From Symsagittifera roscoffensis (lineage: Eukaryota; Xenacoelomorpha; Acoela; Convolutidae), in the NCBI RefSeq assembly GCF_963678635.1, contig NC_087062.1, forward strand, positions 7,118,193 through 7,182,192: DNA of 64,000 bases. Reading direction: 5' to 3'. Positions 1-9,859 of the stretch are shown here, one piece after another (positions within the stretch are counted from its first letter, which is position 1; each line of letters begins with the position of its first letter). Both the position numbers and the translations under genes were made by a program. The notes below the pieces were generated by a model, which did not search any database, was not told where the DNA came from, and was given only the letters and a program-made list of their open reading frames with translations.

Positions 1-286
1 GAATCGTATGACATTTGTTTGCTTGGTCAAATTGTGACGCCTACTGCATAGCGGGTTTCTAATAATCGTGAAAATTTTGATAGAAGAAACCGAAGTTGGC
101 ACGTGGCAGAGTTGAAAAGGGGAAGGTTATAGTCTTAAGCATGTGCCAACGGGTGATTTAAGCGGATTTCAGGACTGATAGGAAACGGCGTGACTTAACT
201 AAAACTAAAAATAAAGAAAGATAGGGATTTGGAGGGTACCGGAGAGCCTGTAAGAGTCAGAACAGTTGTTATCTACTGTCAAGATT
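1..286. other. No gene seen
   Basis: AT-rich sequence at the window edge. I see no open frame of useful length, no splice-like exon and no match to any repeat family elsewhere in the window. Confidence 0.5.
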
Positions 287-480
287 AGTTGGTTCTCAGT
301 CAGAGAAGAGAGCAATTGATACTGAGAGATAGTATAGTTGGTTCTCAGTTAGTTAGAGAGAACAATTATTGCTAGCGAGTTGACTAGTTGGTTCTCAGAG
401 TAAGAGAACAATTATGGCAGAAAAAGTATGTAGTTAGTTCTCATCAGAGAATATCTAGAGAGAGAGAGAGAATAGTTAGT
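287..480. repeat. Imperfect tandem repeat, ~49-bp period
   Basis: The core AGTTGGTTCTCAG recurs at 287, 336, 386 and, as a variant, 432, so the period is about 49 bp. Each unit is followed by a purine-rich AGAGAACAATTAT-like segment complementary to the TTCTC core, so each unit can form a small hairpin. The last unit runs into an (AG)n stretch at about 457-472. No coding potential is visible. It could be a decayed minisatellite or part of an untranslated region. Confidence 0.7.
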
Positions 481-2470
481 GATTATTGAAGTTAGTGGAA
501 GTTAACATGCAATTAGGCAATTCGGCCGATAAATTCCGGAGCCTTTCCTTTTGGTTTGATTATTTGATTATATCCTGGCCACTCAGAGCCTTCTGTAATT
601 TGACATATAATCACCTAATTTAATTTATCATTGGAAATTCTTGCGATTGTATTGAGTAGACGAGATAGACAGCCTTACGAGCAGTACTCAGAAGGGGCTA
701 CCAACATGATACAATACAGAATATTTGCCACCAACTAAACCTTTAGGGATTTTAGATAGAAGTGAATTTCGATCGCCCCGCTGAATTCACTACCCAAAGG
801 ACCACTTTGCGGTTTCGTTGAGAAAGAGAGAACGAACCTAGAGAAGTAATCCCTTTAATCTACAACTTACACAAAAAAATGAATTTGCTTTTTTTCGGTT
901 ACCTAGCTGTATTTAGACAACCACCTATTCGTACTCGTCAGAAAGCAGACAAACACTGTATGAACCAATCAGAATCGTAAGAAAGCAAACTTTCGAAATA
1001 AATAATTATTAATTGTCAGTTTTTACTTATCCTGATTCTGATTGGTTAATACAGTATTTGTCTGCTTACTGAACTGTAGGAATACGTGGTTGTCTAAATT
1101 CAGCCCGCAAACCTCTTTTTTCCAACCTAAATAGCAACTTTCTGTGTTAAATTTGTTTTGCGCAAACTCATTTTCTCTTAGGCAGTGTCGTTTTTTATTG
1201 GCGTTTCTACCTCAATTAGCAATATCATTGGCTGTACCCGCTTTATCATAACGAATCCAATTGCCCTGTGAAATTTGAGCTGAAACGAGATAAACATGAG
1301 TAATAAATCTTTTCTAACTAGGTCGGGAAATTATTTCACTTCTTTTTTTTGTCAAAACCGCTACCTGATTATATCTCAAAATTCATAGATATCATGGATA
1401 TAATTAGCAATAAGCTGCCAAAGAGTGGCCAAAGATTATCTGGAGAAGATTTTTGCTACATCCGCATTTTTTTCCAATTTGTTTATTCGGTATTACAAGG
1501 TTTTTATGCTGATAAATTCAAAAAGCTGCTATTGTGGTCAACTCTTTTTTTTTCTGAAACGGACATTTCTGGCTAGACTCCGAGCAGCCTGTAGATTTCA
1601 GCAATGATCGAACTTCAAACTGTTTGCCAATTTCTGATTAGATGCAAAAATTGCACGAAGTCTAATTTTTGCCCTAGGGGTTTTTATCAAATAATTTTTT
1701 TGTCATTGTTTAGTTTTATATTTTGCCATTTTTTGTTTCTCGTTTTCACGAAATGCAGCTTCGCCTCCTATCAAATAACTAATGCTTTTTCGAGTCTAAG
1801 TGAATGCCTCAGTGAATGATAGATATGTTTTCTAGTTATAATAAATTATTTCCCAGCACATTTTAATTTTCTCTTTAAGTCAAAAATTAGATAAAATTTT
1901 ATGTTCCGAGCAAGCGCTTTGTCGGACATAAATAATTAAGTCTTCGTGAGCATACAAGTTTCATGGATTTTTGACAATGTTTTGACAAATCAGCAAAAAA
2001 TTTAACATCGCTAAACCATTAGTTTTTTATTTTCTATCACTTTTACTGATTTGCAATAAGTAGTGTAGTTTTTTATAGAGTTATGCAAGTAATCAAAATA
2101 GAAAAGCGCAAGCGTTTAAAAAACAACCACTACTTAATAAAATAATAACTACTTTAAAACTATCACGATAGTTGTTATAGTTTTTGCCAGTAGAAGGACC
2201 ACTGAAATATAAATTTTGAGAGCACGATTAGTTTTTCGTTTCGTGTTTTATTTGTATGTAACGTAAGACACAAGAAACTGTGAAAAGCATAGTTTTTGTC
2301 GTTTCAATGCAATGTAAAAAAAATTCAACCACTCGATCAAGTTATATGATTGTTTATTCTCAGCTTTTAAGAAAGTCGTTGTGCTTATCAAGCTGCGCTT
2401 TATTGAAAAATTTATCAAAAAATAGTTACCAGATACACAATGATGCAATTTGCTTTTTTCAGTAAGCTTA
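481..2470. other. AT-rich non-coding stretch
   Basis: Only short open frames of 60-75 codons occur and they have the composition of the surrounding DNA. Apart from the foldback element at 907-1103 I see no gene, exon or recognisable repeat. The last part (about 2470-2615) would be the upstream region of the HEPN gene that follows; I see no convincing TATA box there. Confidence 0.5.
907..1103. mobile_element. Foldback MITE-like element
   Basis: Two arms of about 70-75 bp (907-980 and 1032-1103) are inverted copies of each other with scattered mismatches: the left arm starts CTGTATTTAGACAACCAC and the right arm read in reverse starts CTGAATTTAGACAACCAC; both continue through AAGCAGACAAA to AACCAATCAGAATC. 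A loop of about 50 bp lies between them. Size, structure and lack of coding capacity fit a miniature inverted-repeat transposable element. I could not identify a target-site duplication, so the superfamily is unknown. Confidence 0.75.
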
Positions 2471-2615
2471 GAACGTTTCGTGGTTTAATATAGCTTTGTC
2501 TAAAATTGACTGACTGTAATTTGTAAAATGTGAGTTGATCGTTATTTTTGTTCTCTGGTCAGTGTTGCCTCAGTTCTTCAAGTTTCTTTAGCTGTAACCA
2601 CTGCAAGTAGCTAAA

Positions 2616-3410
2616 ATGGCAACTGGCGGTCTTACTCCAAACCAACTGGTTTCTGGTAACTCAAAGTCGAGCCAAGTGATGACAAAAGAGGATGACCTTC
2701 AAATGCGTCTTATTTATCTTACACGTCGTACTTGTGACCAATTATCTCGAGACCTCACTAAATACGTTATTGACAAGTTCCATGCATCAAATTGGGATGA
2801 CTGGTTGAAAAAAAACCTTTATAGGCTAGAGAAATACAAGAAATCTTTTAAAAAGTTTTATGGAGATGAAGTTCCGCCGATCGACAAACTCGATACAACC
2901 CTACTTACACAGATGCTCTCGGACAAAGATGCTCTCAGGGTAACTGAAAAGTTTGATCCGTATATCAATAAGCTGAGAGAGCTTCGAAACAAAGTAAGTC
3001 ACGATGAATTGGAAACAGGTTTAACTCAACTCAATTTTCAAAGTGAGCTGGAAAAGCTCGACCAATTTCTGGTTGATTTATCAAATGACCCCCAAAGTCG
3101 CCCAGTTTTCCCAAGTGCCAAAGAGTGTCTAAAATTGTTGAGTCAAAACAAAAAGATGACGTTTGAAACTTTTTGCAAAAGGGATCCAAATGAAATCACA
3201 ACTTTTATATTGTCTTTGGAACCTGAATTGCGAAAAATTGCGAGCACGATTCCCTTTCTGAAAGAGAAATTGAAAGAGCGCGAAAAATTGCATAATAAAA
3301 AGATTGAAAACATTGATACTAAACTGACGGAACTTAAGTGTTCAACTAGCACTAGGTTCGAAGACGTCGAAAAACTGATTCTTAATATATTGCTTAATAT
3401 ATTCCGCTGA
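2616..3410 (+). CDS. HEPN-like N-terminal part of a STAND-type protein
   Basis: 264 codons from an ATG in a good eukaryotic context (AAAATGG). The protein is helical; around residues 115-130 it reads KLRELRNKVSHDE, which contains R124-x4-H129, the signature of HEPN domains (RNA-binding or RNase-type helical domains). The C-terminal residues 210-245 are charged and look like a coiled-coil linker. In animal innate-immunity-type proteins such a HEPN domain precedes an NB-ARC or NACHT NTPase, then a winged helix and TPRs. Here the next frame resumes directly at the winged helix, so P-loop, Walker B and the rest of the NTPase are missing. The frame closes right after a 32-bp duplicated segment (3375-3406). 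It may be expressed as a short HEPN protein or be half of a pseudogene; no introns are apparent. HEPN assignment is from the motif and helicity only. Confidence 0.55.
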   Translation: MATGGLTPNQLVSGNSKSSQVMTKEDDLQMRLIYLTRRTCDQLSRDLTKYVIDKFHASNWDDWLKKNLYRLEKYKKSFKKFYGDEVPPIDKLDTTLLTQMLSDKDALRVTEKFDPYINKLRELRNKVSHDELETGLTQLNFQSELEKLDQFLVDLSNDPQSRPVFPSAKECLKLLSQNKKMTFETFCKRDPNEITTFILSLEPELRKIASTIPFLKEKLKEREKLHNKKIENIDTKLTELKCSTSTRFEDVEKLILNILLNIFR

Positions 3411-3424
3411 TTCTTAATATATTG
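3375..3424 (+). repeat. 32-bp tandem duplication at the gene's frame break
   Basis: The segment 3375-3406 is followed at 3407-3424 by an exact repeat of its first 18 bases (starting CTGATTCTTAATATATTG). The unit of 32 bp is not a multiple of three and accounts exactly for the change of reading frame between the upstream HEPN frame and the downstream winged-helix/TPR frame. It therefore looks like a secondary slippage or repair event in a formerly continuous gene. Confidence 0.75.
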
Positions 3425-4900
3425 TTCAAGTTTGTCAAATTGCACGGAAGACCAAAGGAATTTGAAAAAATTAAACAGAGCGACAGCAAACTGAAAAAGA
3501 GCTTGGAGCTCTCTTTTAATAAGCTCACTGAAGATCAGCTGATAATAATGCTTTGTGCCGCTGAGTTTACTGGCAACTTCGACAATGAAACTTTTGACAG
3601 CTTGTGCATAAACGTAAACCCGTTATATGATAGCGAAAAAGTATGTTCCTTGATACGCGTTTGTCGAGATTTATGTTTGTGTGAATATGACGAACGAAAG
3701 AAAAAATATTATTTGCACCCGTATATCCAAGAATTCATTCGGGAAACCTATGCGGATAAGTCACAGCGAAAAGCAGTTAATGCAAATTTTGTGCTAACTT
3801 ATTTCAAGAAGTGCCTGTCAAAAGCTCGTGAACAATTAGAAGAAAAAGATAGTTTCTGTTCTGTCGTCGATTCTTTGTTAACAGACTCTCAAAACATTTT
3901 CAAGTTTTCTAAGTTACTCTCGGAAGATGCAGCGCCCATGCTCAGTGCAGCAGTACGCTCTGATGAAGCATCAGCATATTGGCTGCTTACTTTTTTTTGG
4001 CTCTTGAACAAAATAGGGCGCTTCAAACAGATGAGTTCTGAGTTAGCTGAAAAACTTGAACAAATCTTCACTGGAACCAGAAATTACGCTCAAGCTGTTA
4101 TTTGCAAATGCTTTTTATCCCATCATTTACGTCTTTTAAGGCCTCAAGTTATTTTTTTGTCTAAATCTCAATCAAAAATTGTTGAAGCGGGCAATTTATT
4201 GGCGGAAATGCAAAACACGTCAATTTTCCCTTTTTGCGAAGGTTATTTAGCATTTACAAAGGCACGATTTGAACAGCGTGTGTCAAAAAATAACAAATCG
4301 TGTCAAAATTTTGACCGCAGGAAAGCTAAAAACTGGTTTGAACAATCGCTAAGTTCTTACCGTAATTGGGAGAAACCAGAGAATTTGGAGGTTTCACTGT
4401 TCGAGAAAATGATTCGTTCGGAAAAAACTCAAGTGATTTTATGTCAGTACCATGAAGTTCTGCCACAGAAAAAAAAGAGTAAAAAAAATGACTGCTTTCT
4501 TAATAAAGGTCAAAAAGACGCGCAATTTCGTGATCTTTATACAAACATAGATCGCCTACATGACGCTTTAGGAGATCACGAAGAAGTCGCTTTTGCTACG
4601 AAAAAAACGGCCGATCTGTTGAAACAAGATGGAAAATTTGATAAAGCTGCTGAGTATTATTCGAAAGCTTACGAAATGTATCAAAGTTTTGGCCACGAAA
4701 TTGAAATCCAACAAGTGATGCTATTGAAAGAGTGGTCTGACTGTCTACCATTCGAAGAAGCTATCAAAAAATTACAGGATGCTCAAGAAATTCTGATCCA
4801 AAATTGTTTGGAAAATCATAAATGGTACTCACAAATAAAAGCGAAGTTTAAAGAACGTGAAAAAGCGCCAGAAAATCTCATAGATCAAACTGACGATTGA
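3398..4900 (+). pseudogene. Winged-helix and TPR part of a STAND (NB-ARC-type) protein
   Basis: An open frame from 3398 to the stop at 4898-4900; no ATG lies at its beginning, so it is probably the continuation of the HEPN frame. Residues counted from 3422: about 10-110 (GRPKEFEKIK, then LKKSLELSFNKLTEDQ and a helical segment) resemble the ARC/winged-helix region that follows the nucleotide-binding core in NB-ARC proteins. Later residues are helical, and about 375-440 (LGDHEEVAFATKKTADLLK, then GKFDKAAEYYSKAYEMY) match tetratricopeptide repeats. No P-loop GxxxxGK(S/T) or Walker B is found anywhere upstream, so the NTPase engine has been lost. The AT-rich codon use fits the host. It could still be reached by frameshifting, but a decayed gene is the simpler reading. 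Confidence 0.55.
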
Positions 4901-4937
4901 TGTTTCATCTTTGGATTTTGTCAGAAAAACTTTTTGC

Positions 4938-4943
4938 ATTAAA
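4938..4943 (+). terminator. Possible poly(A) signal ATTAAA
   Basis: ATTAAA, the commonest variant of AATAAA, lies 38 bp after the TPR-frame stop codon. In such AT-rich DNA this may be chance. Confidence 0.3.
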
Positions 4944-4961
4944 AGTACCAGTATAACTAAC

Positions 4962-5280
4962 ACGACTGCTCGTATTAGGGCGAAGCTCTGAATGTTTCAA
5001 TTGCTTTTTAAGGCCTATGAAAAAATTAAATATAAAAAACTAAAATGAAACTTTTTTTAATTTGAAATTTTTTGTGAAAATCATCTTCCACACGCCATAT
5101 AAATTACGTATTGATAGATTGCGCTTCTAGTAGCAAATCAATCATGGCAATTAAACTTCCTTCAACCCATTTGAAACAATTTCTAAGACGGATTAAATCT
5201 CCGCTTACGCGTTAATATGGCGAAATATAGCTTGCGTTAATTGTCCCAAATTGGCCAAAATGGCAATTTTCAAACCCGTG
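4962..5280. repeat. Dispersed repeat family R1, copy 1 (partial)
   Basis: Starts near GACTGCTCG followed by a short hairpin (AGGGC-GAA-GCTCT), a CTGAATGTT-like sequence, then a run ending in CTCCGCTTACGCGTTAATA and CCAAATTGGCCAAAATGGCA. The same order of blocks recurs at 5751-6275 and 8976-9510. No open frame is conserved between copies, so it is probably a non-autonomous transposable element. Confidence 0.65.
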
Positions 5281-5750
5281 AAAAACATACAATTTTTTGA
5301 TCATAGCAAAAACATTGCAAAATTGGAGATAAAAGACTTACTGGTCTACAAAAAAAGCATATTGAATCAAAAAGCACAGTGCTTTGCCCGATTGCTTTCA
5401 TATAAAAGGTAAACAATTTTTTTTTCGAGTGTTTTGAAAAACCGATTTCAAATTGCCCAATTAATAGATGATACAGTTCTAATATTTGCGGATAAATTTT
5501 TGCTCATTTGGAAACCTTAAAAAACAAAATGCTATAAGATTTGTATCGTTTTTTTTCTATCCGGATAAAAACTCATACATGCGGAAAAACAAATCATGTA
5601 TTACATAACTTGTTTACTTATCGTGAAAAAATTCATCCCGACACGTGGCTCTTTTTTGAAGAGCAGAATACAGGAAGAGCAACATACATTCTGCCAACTT
5701 AACTAAAACAAAAACATTTTCAAAAGTTTTTGATACGCTTATTAAAAAAA
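5281..5750. other. AT-rich spacer between repeat copies
   Basis: No conserved frame, no repeat match; only poly-A/T-rich sequence. Confidence 0.5.
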
Positions 5751-6275
5751 CAAGACTGCTCGTTTCAGGGCAAAGCCCTGAATGTTCCGACTGCCTTTTA
5801 AGGTTTTATGGAGCAGTAATAACATTAAAAAATTAGATGTAATAAAATTAAAAAAAAAAATTTTAATTTGAAATTTTTTATGAAAATCATCCACCCACAC
5901 GCCATTTAAAGTACAAAAAGATAGATTTAGCTCCTTGTAACCAATAAATTATGGCAAATAAGCTTCTTTTAACCAATCTGGAACGATTTTAAGACGGATT
6001 AACTCTCCGCTTACGCGTTAATAGCGCGAAATATATCGCGCGTTAATTGTCCCAAATTGGCCAAAATGGCAGTCTTTAAACCCCCATAAGTTTACGAAAA
6101 ATGACCACAGGTGAAATATCTCTTCAAATTTGAGCTCAAGACAACAATACCTTTCAAATGATATTAAAAATTCCGTCAAAAATGGCTTGTTAAAAAGTCG
6201 AAATTTGTCTGAAGAAAAAAAAACCCACCCCGAGCACAAATATTCCGTTACTTTCGTATCGAAAGTCGGAACAAT
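5751..6275. repeat. Dispersed repeat family R1, copy 2
   Basis: Contains the family hairpin CAGGGC-AAA-GCCCTG followed by AATGTTCCGACTGC, the block with CTCCGCTTACGCGTTAATA, and a longer 3' part ending near GAAAGTCGGAAC. The 3' part (about 6085-6275) is almost the same as 9320-9510. The small open frames crossing it are not shared between copies. Confidence 0.75.
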
Positions 6276-6623
6276 AACAGAAAACAAAAACAAAACAGTC
6301 ATTGAAAAACGAAGAATTTTGTTAAGCATTTCATCCAAAAAATAATAGTCAAGCATACAAAAATCACTTGTCCGAGTTATCGATTGCTGATTATATGCAT
6401 TTAATTTATTTGGATTACGTCAAAAAATGTACTTTAACTTGATAAAAAACCTAAAAAAAATTGAAACCGAAATTGATGGACAAATAAACATACATTTACG
6501 CGAGACCTTGCCAAAAAACAGATATGTTTTTTGGTTTTAACTCATATATGTTTACTAACAAATGTTTGCTTTACATCCAATTCTAGTTTGGTGTAGAAGA
6601 CATCCCTATATTTTCCAACTGCC
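6276..6623. other. AT-rich spacer
   Basis: No gene, exon or repeat recognised. Confidence 0.5.
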
Positions 6624-6869
6624 TCCCGGGCCGAGATCCCGCGCAAAAACCGCTCAAGATTTGAGCGGTTTGAGCGGTTTTCCAGCAAGATTTGAGCGGT
6701 TTGAGCGGTTTGGGCGGCTTGGGCGGTTTTTTTGGAAAAACCGCTCAAACCGCTCAAATCTTGCTTAAAAAACCGCTCATTTCTTGCGGTGATTTTTGAA
6801 TGGTTTTTCAAGCAAGATTTGAGCGGTTTTGAGCGGCTTTTGAGCGGTCTTCCCGGGTCGAGGTCCCAG
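6624..6869. repeat. GAGCGGTTT minisatellite with inverted segments
   Basis: Many copies of the 9-10-bp unit GAGCGGTTT occur in both orientations (direct at 6661-6728 and 6819-6849, inverted at 6738-6778). The array is bracketed by two near-identical boxes, CCCGGGCCGAGATCCC at about 6626 and CCCGGGTCGAGGTCCC at about 6852. The inverted blocks could extrude long hairpins. GC content is much above the surroundings. Confidence 0.85.
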
Positions 6870-7200
6870 ACTCATGTCCATACTTTCGCGACAAAACTTT
6901 GGCATGTCCAGACTTTCCAGACCAAAATTAGGCATGTCCAGGCTTTGGCGACCAAAACATGGCATTTCCAGACTTTTGCGACCATGATGATCCGTTGCGA
7001 CTATCGCGCCGAAGCAGAGTTGGCGCGACCAAAACATCGCGACTCATATTTGGTATGTCCAGACTCTCGCGACCAAGAGTTGCCATTTCCAGACTTTCGC
7101 GACCGAAAAACTAAGGCACGACTTTCGCGACCTAGGCGGATATGGCGCGACCCTGCGGGTCAGGAAATGGCGTGACCGGCACGACCAAACCTAGCTATTT
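6870..7200. repeat. ~28-bp minisatellite, consensus like GGCATGTCCAGACTTTCGCGACCAAAA
   Basis: Adjoins the GAGCGGTTT array. Units share CATGTCCAGAC or CATTTCCAGAC followed by TTTCGCGACCAAAA and repeat about ten times with variation. A 147-codon plus-strand frame runs through it (6732-7175), but it is simply the translation of the repeat, so I do not call a gene. Confidence 0.8.
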
Positions 7201-7537
7201 CCAGGCTTTTGCAGCTAAATAGCAGAAAAATATATCGTCTGTTTCTTAAAGCATTTTGAACATGTAGCTTTGATCGTAATGTAACGTTTTTTATGCATTA
7301 TTGCTTTTAGCCTGGCATCAGGTTGCTGTAGTTCTAGAAAAAATTATGTCGCGCTGTGCTAGAGTGGGCTGCATGCGATTGCACGACTATCAAGTTCTTT
7401 CTTTTTTTTCAGTCCGCTGAAAATTTTTAAAAATTTTGGAACGTTAAAAAAATTGCTCGACGGTTTTGTTAGAGAATCTTCCATGCCCGCTGTCTTCTCG
7501 AGAAGGGATCCCAATTTGAGAGTGTTCGCCTCTTTCG
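7201..7537. other. Spacer between minisatellites
   Basis: AT-rich; no gene or repeat recognised. Confidence 0.5.
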
Positions 7538-7765
7538 AAGCAAGATTTGAGCGGTTTTCTAGACGATTGCGCTCAAAATCGTGCTTCAAAATGAGCGGTT
7601 TTTGAGCGATTTAAAAAAAACGCTCAAAAAACCGCTCAAGATTTGAGCGGTTTTTTTAGACAATTACGCTCAAAATCTTGCTTCACAATGAGCGGTTTGA
7701 GCGGTTTTTGAACGGCTTATCTAAAAAAACCGCTCAAACCGCTCAAATCTTGCTTCAAATTAGGT
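7538..7765. repeat. Second GAGCGGTTT array
   Basis: The same unit as at 6624-6869, again in both orientations and joined by the CAAGATTTGAGCGG linker. The two arrays lie on either side of unrelated DNA, so the unit has spread locally or belongs to a larger element whose ends I cannot define. Confidence 0.8.
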
Positions 7766-8828
7766 GAAAAATTTCGACTCGGGCTACGTTTTCAGCCCTT
7801 ACTTATTTCATCAGCTTTCAGAAATAAAAAGAGATAGTGCAATTGCGCCAACTTGGACTTGTTGCCAGTTTAAAAGCATATGGTAAGAATCTGTACAAAA
7901 TAAGAGCTGGTTACTAATGCGAAGTGGCGACACTTGTAAAGTGCAACCACCGTGAACGTCAAATTGGCTAAAGTTTTGGGAAAAATGGGGGAAATTGTTT
8001 GAGCAAAAATTCGAAAGTAAAACATTTTGGGGGTAGCATTTTGGGGGAAGCGTCCTGAGTATAAAACTGTAGGGTAAAATAGAGGAGAAGAAATAACTGA
8101 AACATTTTCATTTTAATTTGAAGAAAGTGGAAGCCTTAGTTTAAGTAAAACGAAAAAAAAAAGAAATTAAAAACCTCAGGCTGAATTTTAGTTTATTTTT
8201 TATTTTTGAATAAGATGTCGGAACAGAACGTTTTAATAAATAAATTCATTCTTCGAATTTTTAAAACTATTTTATAGATCTTTTAACTACTTTTTTTGAG
8301 CGCAATACACTTTCTTTTTTAATGAACAATTCAATTGTTGCCTAAAGGCTCGAGCTTCTCTTCGTCATTGCTTAAAGATTGCTTAAAAACAATTGTTAAA
8401 TCAGAGAGGTTCCCATCCCCCTTTTGCCATAAATTTCTTTACCGTGAACTTGTCTAACAACAGATGTGTTCAGGCAAATTTTTCTTCTTTCGTCTCAAAA
8501 TTGAGGTTGCGTTCGCTTAGCACAATTTTTTCGACCACACAAATTTATCTTGCGTGGATTTATCTGGCGTGGATGAACCAAGATGCAAACAATCTCTTCA
8601 AACAGGATATTTTGTTTTAGTTACGGGTGCAGTTATTTTAGTTTGAAATATTTGAAAACTGTTGAATTAGCGTACAAAATATTTACCCACGTTTGAAGAA
8701 AACAACCTATATTTGTGCTCGGTGTGGTTTTTTTGTCTTTACCTAAAATTCGACAATTAAACTAGCCAATTGTGACAGAGTTTTTACCCGATCTGATTAA
8801 ATTGATGTCCTGAGCTTGAAATAAAAAC
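7766..8828. other. AT-rich non-coding stretch
   Basis: Open frames up to 75 codons only (for example 8393-8620) with no recognisable domain. No repeats seen. Confidence 0.5.
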
Positions 8829-8930
8829 AAGGCTGGCCGTATCAGGTCGTAGACCTGAATGTTCCGACTGCAAATCTTCGACTGCAAAACTTTTGAGTTC
8901 TTTTTTGAAAATCATCCCCCACACGCTATT
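8829..8930. repeat. R1 hairpin fragment
   Basis: A short piece of family R1 with a changed stem: CAGGTC-GTA-GACCTG, followed by the usual AATGTTCCGACTGC. Both sides of the stem changed together relative to copy 2. Confidence 0.6.
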
Positions 8931-8975
8931 TAAAATATTAAATGAAGTGATATAATTCTTTCATAACAAAGTTAA

Positions 8976-9510
8976 ACAAGACTGCTCAAATCAGAGCGAA
9001 GCCCTGAATGTTCCGACTGCCTTTTAATGTTTATGGAGCAGTAATAACCTATAAAAAAATTAAATGTAATAAAATTGAATGAAAGTTTTTTATCTCTAAA
9101 ATTTGAAATTTTTTATGAAAATCATCCCCCCACACGCCATGTTAAGTACAAAAGGATATATTTAGCTTCTTGTAACAAATCAATTATGGCAAATAAGCTT
9201 CTTTCAACCACTTTGGAACGATTTCTAAGACGGATTAAATCTCCGCTTACGCGTTAATAGTGCGAAATATATCGCGCGTTAATTGTCCCAAATTGACCAA
9301 AATGGCAATCTTTAAACCCCCATAACTTTACGAAAAATGATCACAGGTGAAATATCTTTTTCAAATTTAAGCTTAGGATAACAATAGCTTTCGAATGATA
9401 TAAGAAAAATTCCGTCAAAAATGGCTAGTTAAAAAGTCGAAATTTGTCTGAAGAAAAAAAAACCCACCCCGAGCACAAATATTCCGTTACTTTCGTATCG
9501 AAAGTCGGAA
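8976..9510. repeat. Dispersed repeat family R1, copy 3
   Basis: Same block order as 5751-6275: GACTGCTC, hairpin with loop GAA, AATGTTCCGACTGCCTTTTAA, GGAGCAGTAATAACC, then CTCCGCTTACGCGTTAATA and the 3' part ending in GAAAGTCGGAAC. Clearly homologous over more than 500 bp. Confidence 0.75.
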
Positions 9511-9519
9511 CAAAAAAAA

Positions 9520-9850
9520 CAGCTCGCCTCAGTTCAATTTGGAACGATTTCTATGTGGGATTAAATCAATGCTCACTCCGATGAATAATCCGAACACTAT
9601 CGCGGGTTAAATGTTCAAAAATGGCCATACTTTAAATGTACTTTAAATGTACTTTAAATGGCCATACAAAAATGGCCATACGCTCACAACTTCAGAATAT
9701 TTAACCACAGGTGAAATATATATATATTTTTAATTGAGCTCAGGGTAACAACAGCTTTTGAATGATTAAAAAAATCTAGTTGCTAGCTGAAAATCGAAAA
9801 ATTTTATGAGAAAAAACCACCCCGAGCACACACATTTTCACGTTTTTTTT
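9520..9850. repeat. R1, diverged copy 4 with a small internal duplication
   Basis: Keeps landmarks of the 3' half (AATTTGGAACGATTTCTA, GTGAAATAT, CACCCCGAGCACA) but is strongly diverged. The phrase CTTTAAATGTA is repeated around 9630-9660, with ATGGCCATAC on both sides, an internal slippage duplication. Confidence 0.55.
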
Positions 9851-9859
9851 TCGAAAATT

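Noticed and set aside
6732-7175. 147-codon plus-strand frame
   Set aside because: Translation of two minisatellites; repeated peptide units without independent support.
4962-9850. R1 repeats as Helitrons
   Set aside because: The hairpin is suggestive but no TC start, CTRR end or Rep/helicase remnant was found.
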